64,000 nucleotides of DNA from Obelidium mucronatum (Eukaryota; Chytridiomycota; Chytridiomycetes; Chytridiales; Chytriomycetaceae). The translations under genes and the position numbers were made by a program. The stretch lies in NCBI GenBank assembly GCA_025765595.1, contig JAIVFH010000109.1, positions 43,955-107,954 on the forward strand, in the 5' to 3' direction. Under the pieces are notes generated by a model that saw nothing but the letters and a program-made list of their open reading frames with translations, was not told the DNA's origin and made no database searches. This document shows positions 20,262 through 31,400 of the stretch, one piece after another. Numbering within the stretch: the first letter of the stretch is position 1; each line of letters begins with the position of its first letter.

Positions 20262-22256
20262 TCAAAGCGTTTCTGGATGCTCATGCTCCACATGGTATTT
20301 CAGTCCTCCCTTATTCTTATAACTCTTCAAGCATCCGGCCACGGAGCATTTGAAAGGCTTGTTCAACTGAGAAGGATGTATTTGTCGTTTTGGAAGTCCA
20401 TCTGATCCAAAAAGAGAGTTTGGATCATCAAGTTGTTGCAGCGCTGTGGGCGATGAAAACCCAAGGGATGAGAAAGGAAGGTTGAGGGAAGGACTAGCTG
20501 GCGGGATCTGCTTCGAAAAGAGGAGATCATTGGACGAATTGTGTTGTTGTTTTGAAGATGAAGATTCGAGAGGATGTTGGTGCTCCATGTGGTACTTGAA
20601 GCCACTGTGCGATTTATATTGCTTTGAGCAATGCGGGCAGGTGATGATTTTCGGCGGATTGGGTTGTGGTGGTTGATGAGTATTTGCTGATATGGGTTCC
20701 TGGATCAATCGATGTTGAAGCTGTTGTTGGTGTTGCTGCGGTTGCTGCTGCTGAAACATTCCAAGTTGGTTTCCGAATAGATTCGTAGCATGTTGGGCAG
20801 GAGGTATTGCCGAAACGGGGTTCGTTGGATTTCCTCCAGGCATCCCTGAAGTCACATTTCCAGTAGTACCCAAATCAATTTGTTGAATTCCTTGAACTAT
20901 CTGTGAAAGTTGGGCGTTTGTGAGGTCCTGCGGCCGGACACCACTCGCAATCAAGTCATGAGCCACAGCTTGGTAGTCTCTAGCACCTAAATATGAATGT
21001 GCTTGCCCGACAAGGTGATGGGCTTCGAGAAGCATTCGCAGATAGTTCTCAGGGGTCAAGGTATCAATGGCAATGGGCCTCGCCAGTTCACCAATATGAG
21101 CTGGAATGGCCATACTTTGAAACAGTTGCTGATGATTTTGCTCTTGTTGTTGGTATTGTTGCTGAAGCTGAGCAGACGGGAATACTAAGGGTGCCCCCAT
21201 GGACACTGGCACCCGACGTGTAGGTTCAGCGATTGGACGATTTTTAGCGCCATTGGCTGTACCCACTCCCCCTCCTTCTTTGGCATCTGAGGATGAGTCG
21301 CCCATAAGCCAGTCCAAGTCAATTCCAGAATAGTTAAAGTCTGTTCGAAGCTTTTTGAGATCTGCAGCGGTATATGATCCAAGAGAAAAAGCCGCGCTAG
21401 ACAGAGTGCGCTTATTTGCTGCCATAATTGCGTGGCCAATGTTAGTCGTGTTTGTAGTTGTGGTGATGGGAGGTCGTTCCAGATTGAAGTGAGGTTGATC
21501 AGAAGACAACAGAGCCGACAAGGTGGCATCGATATCGTCCGATGGATTTGAAAACATTTGGTCGGCCGAGTTCAGGTTTCTGAAGATGGACGAGGGTGGT
21601 TGTGTCGGCGAGTTATCTGTCGGCGGGGGTGTTGCCTGTTTGCTCAACCCAAGAGACAGTTGGCTCTTGCCGGCGCCCGCCGCCAGCACGGAGGGCGCGG
21701 GCGGCTGCACGGGCAGCACGGAGATTGTCTCTGCCGGCGACGGCAGCTTGGGCTTTGCATTTGCGACGGGCTCGAACGCAAAGTCCGGGAACGACAGCAG
21801 ATCCGACAGCGACACGAGCGACTGCTGGTTCGGGGCGGCGGCGGCGTCGGCGTCAGCGTCGGCGGACGTGGCGGGCGTGGGCTGCTTCGCGGGGATGGCG
21901 ATGCCGTGCGGCTCGTGCTCGTGCTCGTGCTCGGGCTCGGGCTCGGCGTTGTCGCTGTGCGTGCGCTCGTAGTGGCGCGCGAGGTCGGCGAACGTGCGGA
22001 ACGTGACGCCGCAGCAAAGGAAGTTGCTGCGCTTCGGGATCGAGAACGGCTTCGCGGCGGCGGCTGAGCCCGCGGCGGCGCCCGCGAGCGGCGACGCTGT
22101 CCGCAGGCTGCCCGCGCCCAGGCGCACGCGGCTCGAGCCCGGCGAGTACGCATTGAGGAACGAGGACGCCACGGGCGACTGCGGCGACGACGCAAGGTGG
22201 AAGTTGTACAGATCAAGCAGCGTGACGTTGCTTACTCCTTCCGACGACATGGTCAT
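20262..22256 (-). CDS. Sfp1-like C2H2 zinc-finger transcription factor
   Basis: Single 664-residue open frame from ATG 22256. Near residue 75 is an atypical finger beginning with adjacent cysteines (NFLCCGVTFRTFADLARHYE), the arrangement typical of fungal Sfp1-type regulators. Two further fingers lie near the C-terminus: ITCPHCSKQYKSHSGFKYH and FKCSVAGCLKSYKNKGGLKY. The middle is Gln-rich and likely disordered activation sequence. In yeast Sfp1 controls ribosome biogenesis genes and cell size; the same role here is inference. The first 200 codons are far more GC-rich than the rest of the same exon. The gene at 36129 shares the last finger. Confidence 0.85.
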   Translation of the reverse strand: MTMSSEGVSNVTLLDLYNFHLASSPQSPVASSFLNAYSPGSSRVRLGAGSLRTASPLAGAAAGSAAAAKPFSIPKRSNFLCCGVTFRTFADLARHYERTHSDNAEPEPEHEHEHEPHGIAIPAKQPTPATSADADADAAAAPNQQSLVSLSDLLSFPDFAFEPVANAKPKLPSPAETISVLPVQPPAPSVLAAGAGKSQLSLGLSKQATPPPTDNSPTQPPSSIFRNLNSADQMFSNPSDDIDATLSALLSSDQPHFNLERPPITTTTNTTNIGHAIMAANKRTLSSAAFSLGSYTAADLKKLRTDFNYSGIDLDWLMGDSSSDAKEGGGVGTANGAKNRPIAEPTRRVPVSMGAPLVFPSAQLQQQYQQQEQNHQQLFQSMAIPAHIGELARPIAIDTLTPENYLRMLLEAHHLVGQAHSYLGARDYQAVAHDLIASGVRPQDLTNAQLSQIVQGIQQIDLGTTGNVTSGMPGGNPTNPVSAIPPAQHATNLFGNQLGMFQQQQPQQHQQQLQHRLIQEPISANTHQPPQPNPPKIITCPHCSKQYKSHSGFKYHMEHQHPLESSSSKQQHNSSNDLLFSKQIPPASPSLNLPFSSLGFSSPTALQQLDDPNSLFGSDGLPKRQIHPSQLNKPFKCSVAGCLKSYKNKGGLKYHVEHEHPETL

Positions 22257-22444
22257 TCAAAAGAAACGAAATGCGAAATTGACTTGAAACAACAACTTTG
22301 AAATCTATTATGTATAACAACTATATGAACTCATTCCATCCAGAAATCAAATAAATGAAACGGTGATCATGGAAGGCAAGTTTGAAGCGTGCACAAGTGC
22401 AGATTGCGTGCTCTAAAAATTAATACAAACAATCCCCAAAACGA

Positions 22445-25400
22445 ATGGCCACAGTACCAACTGCGTTGGACACAAAGAAGATGCCAACTACTGGCGCAAC
22501 CTACCAGGAATCTGCATTTACTTTGGACTCGATCCCAGCACTAGATGGCAAGGTGGCAATTGTTACTGGTGGAAACACTGGAATCGGTTATGAAACAGTG
22601 AAGCATTTGGCGTTGAAGGGAGCCAAGGTCTTTTTGGCTGCCAGATCAAAGGAGCGAGCTGAAGCTGCGATCGTAAAGTTGAAGGCAGATGCTCAGACAC
22701 TTGGCAAGGCGGTGGATATTGAGTTTGTTCAACTCGATTTGTCGGATCTCAAGCAGACCAAGGAAGCCGCTCTTGGACTTTCAAGCAAGCTTACTCAAAT
22801 TGATATTCTCGTAAACAATGCAGGAATCATGGATGTTGTTGATCCCAAGACATACGTGAAAGTGACAACTCAAAGATTCAAATTATACCAATAAAATCAC
22901 TAGGTTCAGTAATGTGAGAACCGACGCTCCCGGGAGGAGTCCCCGCGGGAGCGTCGGCGGCCTGCACTGAACGGCAGTCCAAACTTTATTTCTCTTTTGG
23001 TTTTTTTTTTTTTTTTTTTTTGAATAAAGGAATATTTTGTTGTTTGACTATGGTTTGAGGTTGTTGTTGGTTGTGCGGGAACGTGTGGGTTGCCGCGAGA
23101 AAGGGAGTTTGGGTTGCCGTTGAGTGCAGGGCGGCGGGATAGGGTGGATGAGGGTGGGTCGCTCGACTGAGCTCCGTGGTATGGAAAAAGGAAAAGTGTC
23201 CTAAATTGGACACCATACGGCTTGACAAGGCTTACCTGGTGGGATCTCTCAATATATCGATCCCACACGGCTAACCCTTAAACGCGTATTATACCAATAA
23301 AATCACTAGGTTCAGTAATGTGAGAACCGACGCTCTGGGTCGGAGCCCTTTAGGGATGGCGATTTGGTACCCGTTATCCGGACCTGGTCAGGTTAACCTG
23401 GTCACGTGACATGACCAGGTTTTGGTTTTTGTCAGACCTGAGTGTGGGACCCGACACCCGAAAAAAAAGTCTCGAAGGAGGGATCGAACCCCTCTCCTCT
23501 AATCATCCGCACTACCAGCACCAAGCGCCACCAGAATGTTTAGCACAGCAATTGAAAATAGACATTTTTAATAAAGCAGATCACGTTGGTTTTGCGTAAG
23601 TGAGAGTACTGCAAGTATGCAGCAAATAATTGCTCACATCTTGTGTTCGCTCACAAAACGTCAAAACTACTGCTATTTCAAATCGCAAGATGTGGAGACA
23701 AGAGAGTGAGTCGTGACATGGCTCAACCTTTAATTATGAAAGCCACCAAGCCTTTGACTGAACTGTATCGGAAACAGCTTCTAAAACTGCAAGGAACAAA
23801 GATCTTATCTTTATTTAATTTTCCTGAACTCTTTGCTTTTTTTTCAGAACTGAAACTGAACTGACAATCCAAACATGTCAGACTCTGAATCTGAAGACGA
23901 CGTCCTGCTGGAGACACCATCCAAGCGACGAAAGAGAATGGCAGCACCAGCCGATGAATCTGAGCCCCAGCTTCTGAACATATCTCCACCAAGTCCAAGT
24001 CCCAGGGAAAGTCCTCGAAAAGTACTTCAGTTCCAACTGCCGCATGTGAACAGAAAATCAAAGAAGGTAGATTATGGGCTGAAGGCTGCCGATTTCAAAG
24101 AAGTACAGCCCATGAAAGATGGATCCAGCCGCCTTTGGTTGGATAAGTACTTTAAACGAATCGAGATCAAACTTGGACGTGAATGTGGTTTGCAACCGGG
24201 GGCAAGATATGATATCTGCCTCGCTTTTCACCAAGGACATACTCAGGTTCCGTGCAGCTGGGCACAAAAAACCGATGGTCAAGGATCTCTTACCAATATG
24301 AAGTCTCACTTGCAAAGCGCCCATGGTTCAGTTGTTTCTTTGATGGATCCAGAGCTCAGAAGAACACTGTTGGGAGACAGCAAATCCCAAACAAAACTGC
24401 GTTCCGATGGCACAGCAAAAGTTTCGGTTAGTTGGTATTATATATTGGTGATGACACTAGCTGAACTGACAACATTATTTATTTAAAAAGGAGTACTTTG
24501 CCCTCAGCTCACTTGAAGTAAAAGATGCACTTGCAAAGCATATAATCCTTGACATTGCGCCTTTGGGTGTGAGCGAGAGACGTGGCTTCAGACAAATGAT
24601 TGCGGATTTCCGCCCAGACATACGGCTTCCTGCAAGATCCACAATGAAATCCCACATCAAAGATCTCTGTGAGAAAGGTCGAGCTGCTATCTGCAAGATT
24701 TTAAAGTCTGCAGATTCACAGGTATTGTTTGCCCTCAGCCAACACTGTCCCTTAAACCCACATTTATTCAATAGATCTGTATTACACTCGACATCTGGAC
24801 TTCTAGCGACAACAAAGTTGCCTATCTTGGAATTACTGGCCACTTTGTTTCCAATTTTACTATTCAAGCTTGTGTGTTGGATATTGTGCCGTTGTCTGGC
24901 ACTCATGAAGGAAGAAACATAGCAAAAAAAGTTATTGAGGTCCTGCGTGAGAATGGTGTCTGGGACCGGTTTTTCACTGTTACCTCAGATAATGCTAGCA
25001 ACAATGACACTATGGTGGAGGCGTTAGTTGAAACATTGATTGAGGAGATGGATGAAGATCTTTCCCCTGAAGATTATGCAGTTGAAATCCATATTCGCTG
25101 TTGGGCACATGTGCTTGATTTGGCTGTCAAAGGTTTTTTTTTTTTTCTTTGGGAAGTCGCTTATGATCTTATCTATTTAACCAGCCTTCTTGGAGCCGTT
25201 TCGAGTGGAAGACAGTGCCATAACAAAGCTACATGGATTTGTTGTTGCTTTGAAGGACTCCCCACAAAGGGTTGAAGCTCTGGAGCAGGCTTGGATTTCT
25301 ACTGGTAACAGCAAAAAGGATTTTTTAATGGTAATCCTAGACGTCCAAACTCGATGGTACTCTACCTATGATATGATCCACCGCGCATTGTATTTGAAAC

Positions 25401-28400
25401 CGGCAATCGCGAAGTTGATGGAGCTGGATGTGTATCAAGACTTTCAAATTGGGAAGAAGCAGTGGGACGAACTGGAGGTGCTTCTAAGGTTTCTGGGTCC
25501 CTGCAAAAATTCAGTTAAGCATCTCATGGGCCACAGTTACGTGACTGCCTCTGATGTGATTCCAACATACGATGATTTGTTTGATCAAGTTGGTGAGTCG
25601 ACACTTTTTTTTTTAATCGCTGCATGCATTATATCCCAATTATAAACAATAGATCGATTCAAGACCTTCATTGACAGTCCTTTATTTGCGAAAAAACATG
25701 GGTTGACATTCAAGAATCGTTTAGTAGATGCAGCAACATTCTTTGACGAAAAGCTGCAAAAATACTGGAGCAAAGCTTCTCCATACCTCTTCATTGCGAC
25801 AATATTTGATCCGAACTACAATTTGGCATTCTTTTTGGATCGGCGACTGGCAATCATTGAGGCTGATAAAGAAACTGCAGATGACAGTGTTGACGAAAAA
25901 GAACTATTGGCTCACCGCCAAGTGAACGATGAGTTCCTAACTCGTGCTAGACAAATTTGGTCATCTAAATACAAGCCCACTGCACCGGAATCTGCACCTG
26001 CTGTGGCAAATGACCGCAATGGTTCTAATCATCGAACAGGATTGGGAGGTCAGGATGCAAACTACCATGAGTTCAAGCGTCGATTGGGTGCGCCAAAGTC
26101 CAAAAAAGGAGGAGCTTCGAATTTGGACCGTGACGAATTCGAGGAGTATGTATTTGTACAGCCTTTATAATTTATTAACTAACGAATTTTTTGCACCAGA
26201 TACTTGAAGCTGGGTCAGCTTTCTGATGTCAATCCGTTGAAGTGGTGGGAAGCAAATAAGAAAGCATATCCAAACCTTTGGAAAATGGCTGTCGACTTCT
26301 TGGCAATTGCGGCATCCTCCGTCCCTTCAGAACGATTATTTTCAGATGCAGGAAACATTATTACGGACAAGCGCAACCGATTAACGCCGGATACAGCGGG
26401 ATCTTTGATTTGCACTCATAACTGGTATACTAGCGGCACACTCTCGTTCAATACCAAGGCCGCTTCATCTCTTGCGTTGAATCAGTATGGAAATCACACC
26501 CAATCGATCTGAGTCTCTTGTTAGTTATTCTTTGGTTTCTTTTTTTTTTATTACTTTTATTTTGTTTTTTAAGAATAAAAACCCGCTGGCCGCACCAACG
26601 TCACCCCAACCCAGCAACCCTAACCGGAGCCAACCTGGCATGACCAGTTTTCAATCGCCAGTCCCAGGTAAACCCGATGACTCATACCCGCAGGTACCGG
26701 GTTTTCGCCAGGTAACCATCCCTAGAGCCCTTACTAAAGGCCGTTACTGAATTGGGGTTTTATTGGTGTTAGGTGTTAGTGGAAGTACAAATACTGCGCG
26801 ATATTCGTAAGCCACTCGTGTGTGGTGGTGACCGGGTTTTGACCGTCGCCTACGTGTGCGGCTGCTATGGCAAACTGGCTGTAGTGTCTGGCGCAGTCGG
26901 CTGTGCGCCATCCGCCTGCTGCCATGATTACTGCGTCGCTCTCCCGCTCGAGGGCGGCGGAGATGGCGTTTTCTACGCGGAAGCCGTAGAGGGTTTCGCC
27001 GTTGAACATGTCAAGTTCCTTGAGGCAATTTTGGAACTCCCGGACGAACGCGTCCGAGTCTGCGTGTGGGCGCGGGTTCGTAGGTCCGTGTCGTAGGTTG
27101 AAGAACACGAACGGTCGGCCGAAGGCTAGGGTCGCGTCGCAGAGGGCACAGTCCCTGGTGTACAGGCGGAGGGCGTCCAGGCAGTCTGGGTCCTGGATCG
27201 TGAACCGGTCAGGGGTTCTGACCGCCGCCGTCTTCCCGTTGGTCATCGTGATCAGGATGCCGGAACGATCTGGGAGCCAGAGGAAGCACGAGGTGCGTAG
27301 CCTGACCAACTCGCCTGGGCGCCTGCCTGAGGTCTGGCATAGGAGCAGGAAGCACCAAAACTGGCGCCAGCGTAAGCGGTCCCACAGGGGGGCGTCTGCG
27401 TTCGACCATCGGGGTCTGACGAGGGTGAGGATGGACCTGAGGTAGTGGGGTGGGATTGGGATGGCCTGGACTGGGGTGACGCCGTGTGCGTCTGCCTCTT
27501 TGTTGAGTCTTTCAACGTGGTGGCGTACGAGTTGCGCGTTGGCTGGGTTGCCTGTTCCGGCGCGGGGGTCCCAGGGACCCGGTAGGCCTGCTTCGGTCAT
27601 GCCGGTGCGAAGCTTCTGGCGGCGGCTTGGATGGATGATGGTGCGGCCTTGATGCGGCAGACTGTGGGGTCGCATTCCTTGTTGACGCGGTTCCCTAGGC
27701 GGGTCGCGTTTTGCCTGTTGCAGGTGTCGCTGTGGTACTGGGTGCGCCCGTTTAGTTCTTTGGAGATCAGGTAGTCGACGACGTCGACGGGGGTGGTGTT
27801 GTAGATGGTGGCACCGCGGGATGCCATGAAGGACGTGAAGTGGTTGAGTTCAGCGGTGGCGGCTGTTGGGATGGTGGGTAGGGTTGCGTGCAGGGCTAGT
27901 CTGCGCGCCGCGATGTAAGGTTCGTTCACTTCCACGATGGGTATGTCGCCCACGTCTCTGACGAACTGGGCGCCGCACTGCATGCAGAAGCGAGCCGTGC
28001 GGGGGTTGTTGCGACCGCAGTCGCGGCAGCTTATGTCCCCGCCTGGTGGGAGGGCGCAACGCGCGCAGAGGATGGGGCCGCTGTTGAACTGTAGGGGTGT
28101 TGGCGTTAGTGGCGTGTCGTTTATTGGATGATGAAACACCAGAGGTTTTGGGGGTTTGGGATGGGGGCTATAGATTTGGAGGGTTTGTGGTACCCAAGGA
28201 TAGTGTCGGTTTGGCCCACGCGTGCCAAGCGCGTCACGTGGGTTGCGGCTTGGTGGAGCTGCGGCCACCAGCTCTCCATGATTTCGGGCACCACAATCAC
28301 GGCGGTCGCCTTCGATCCGATGGCGTACTGGGTGGTAGCGGCGATCATGGAGAAGGGCGGGAAGAAGTAGGCGGTGTCGTCCGCCGTGAGGGTTACCGAT

Positions 28401-31400
28401 AGGATGTTGGTGCCGGCGGCGCCGGGCGTCTCGTAGCGGCTGTAGAAGCGCGGGAGCTTCGTGTTCATGGACGACGCCATGGCGTCGATGTTGCAGGGGT
28501 GGCCGATGGCGGCTTGGGTGAAAGCCTGGACCTTGACGAATGCCGCCGGGGTGAGGCGGTAGTCATTGCGCGCGTCCTCGCGGGTGATGCCGTCGGCCAC
28601 GTCGTTCTCCTCGGACCGGAGGTGGTGGATTACGAGGTGGCAGTTGATGTGGCGGCAAAGTCGCCAGATCAGGGTGAGGTAGCCGTTGATCAGCGGGGAG
28701 GTGGACGAGCCTTTGTTGAGGCAGTGGACAGCGACCATGCTGTCGAGCCACACGTCGACCCATGTGTTGCGGAGCTGGTCGGAGAACTGGCAGAGGGCGG
28801 CAAAGAGCGCGAACACCTCGCGCGCGTTGATGGACACGCCGGCGCTGGGGAGGAGGTGGTCTGGGACCTCTTCTCCCGCGTGGCGGGTTCCGCCTTCGGT
28901 GACGAGGACGCCACCGTGGCGGTTGTCGTTGGCGTCGGTGTTGAGCTTGGGTCGGGCGTCAATGGCGACGTGCATGGGGGATAGCCATTCGGCTCCCCTC
29001 CAGTGCTCGGGGTGGTTCGTGTCGACGCAAAGCCACTCGCGGAGCTCCTCGCGTAGCGCGGGGGAGATAGCGACCGCGTGACCGCGGGCTTGTGCAGCAA
29101 GCCCTTCGTACTGTAGCCGTGTGAACGCCATGCCGCCTTGGAGGGCAAACGACAGGTGGACGCATTTGCCCACGAACGATTCCAGCGCCGCGTACGGGGC
29201 GGTGTCTTTGTCAATGAAAGACCGGAGGAGCGCTAAGAAGCGCTCCCGTTTGTCATCCGGGAGCTCGAGGCGCCTCTCGAGCAACATCAGGATGAAGCCT
29301 AGGTATCGCGGAGTGGAAGACGGGCTGACCTGGGATTTGCGTCCGAAGAACAAGCCCAGATCGGTGCCGAGGATGAGCAGCACGTAAACCGAGTTGCTGA
29401 CGCGTGCTGGGGCGGTAAGCGCGCCTTTGAGCTCTCCTAGACCGAAGTCGTCGAAGAAGACCATGAGCGGCAGCTGGTGGGCGCGGAGGTAGCACGCGAT
29501 TGCGTCTGTGAGGATGAAACACACGAAGGACGCGCTGTTCCATCCGAACACGAGCACCGTGGACACGAAATAGGTCCAGCGGCCTTTGTGCTTCCATCGG
29601 AAGCCGAAGTATTTCCTGGAGGCGGGTGCCAGGCGGAAGTTGTAGTAGCAGGCCTTGACGTCAATGACGGCCATGTGGGTGCCGATCCAGCGGCTGAGCT
29701 GTCGGAGGGATTCCGGATGATGTGGAGGTGCGGCGGTGTATTCGTTGAGTCGTCTGAGGTCGGCGATGCGGCGAGGCTTGGTGGGCTCGACTCCGATCAG
29801 GTAGACCACGTGGGGCCCGCTCGAGGGCGGCGGAGATGGCGTTTTCTACGCGGAAGCCGTAGAGGGTTTCGCCGTTGAACATGTCAAGTTCCTTGAGGCA
29901 ATTTTGGAACTCCCGGACGAACGCGTCCGAGTCTGCGTGTGGGCGCGGGTTCGTAGGTCCGTGTCGTAGGTTGAAGAACACGAACGGTCGGCCGAAGGCT
30001 AGGGTCGCGTCGCAGAGGGCACAGTCCCTGGTGTACAGGCGGAGGGCGTCCAGGCAGTCTGGGTCCTGGATCGTGAACCGGTCAGGGGTTCTGACCGCCG
30101 CCGTCTTCCCGTTGGTCATCGTGATCAGGATGCCGGAACGATCTGGGAGCCAGAGGAAGCACGAGGTGCGTAGCCTGACCAAGTCGCCTGGGCGCCTGCC
30201 TGAGGTCTGGCATAGGAGCAGGAAGCACCAAAACTGGCGCCAGCGTAAGCGGTCCCACAGGGGGGCGTCTGCAGTTCGACCATCGGGGTCTGACGAGGGT
30301 GAGGATGGACCCTGAGGTAGTGGGGTGGGATTGGGATGGCCTGGACTGGGGTGACGCCGTGTGCGTCTGCCTCTTTGTTGAGTCTTTCAACGTGGTGGCG
30401 TACGAGTTGCGCGTCGGCTGGGTTGCCTGTTCCGGCGCGGGGGTCCCAGGGACCCTGGTAGGCCTGCTTCGGTCATGCCGGTGCGAAGCTTGCTGGCGGC
30501 GGCTTGGATGGATGACTGGTGCGGCCTTGATGCGGCAGACAGTGGGGTCGCATTCCTTGTTGACGCGGTTCCCTAGGCGGGTCGCGTTTTGCCTGTTGCA
30601 GGTGTCGCTGTGGTACTGGGTGCGCCCGTTTAGTTCTTTGGAGATCAGGTAGTCGACGACGTCGACGGGGGTGGCGTTGTAGATGGTGGCACCGCGGGAT
30701 GCCATGAAGGACGTGAAGTGGTTGAGCTCAGCGGTGGCGGCTGTTGGGATGGTGGGTAGGGTTGCGTGCAGGGCTAGTCTGCGCGCCGCGATGTAGGGTT
30801 CGTTCACCTCCACGATGGGTATGTCGCCCACGTCTCTGACGAACTGGGCGCCGCACTGCATGCAGAAGCGAGCCGTGCGGGGGTTGTTGCGACCGCAGTC
30901 GCGGCAGCCTATGTCCCCGCCTGGTGGGAGGGCGCAACGCGCGCAGAGGATGGGGCCGCCGTTGAACTGTAGGGGTGTTGGCGTTAGTGGCGTGTAGTTT
31001 ATTGGATGATGAAACACCAGAGGTTTTGGGGGTTTGGGATGGGGGCTATAGATTTGGAGGGTTTGTGGTACCCTAGGATAGTGTCGGTCTGGCCCACGCG
31101 TGCCAAGCGCGTCACGTGGGTTGCGGCTTGGTGGAGCTGCGGCCACCAGCTCTCCATGATCTCGGGCACCACGATCACGGCGGTCGCCTTCGATCCGATG
31201 GCGTACTGGGTGGTAGCGGCGATCATGGAGAAGGGCGGGAAGAAGTAGGCGGTGTCGTCCGCCGTGAGGGTTACCGATAGGATGTTGGTGCCGGCGGCGC
31301 CGGGCGTCTCGTAGCGGCTGTAGAAGCGCGGGAGCTTCGTGTTCATGGACTGACGCCATGGCGTCGATGTTGCAGGAGTGGCCGATGGAGGCTTGGGTGA

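Larger units (their letters stand above)
23351..26724 (+). mobile_element. Complete hAT DNA transposon (3,374 bp)
   Basis: The terminal inverted repeats begin TAGGGATGG (left) and end CCATCCCTA (right). They are flanked by a perfect 8-bp duplication, GAGCCCTT, the size expected for the hAT superfamily. Subterminal regions carry several copies of CCTGGT/ACCAGG in both orientations, probable transposase-binding sites. The single gene inside has an intact spliced frame, so the copy looks young and perhaps active. Confidence 0.95.

Noticed and set aside
23469..23538. Functional tRNA gene on the minus strand
   Set aside because: T arm is perfect but no complementary acceptor stem or convincing anticodon arm.
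28499..29081. Plus-strand ORFs across the DIRS RT gene
   Set aside because: Antisense frames in GC-rich coding DNA, repeated identically in unit B because the DNA is duplicated.
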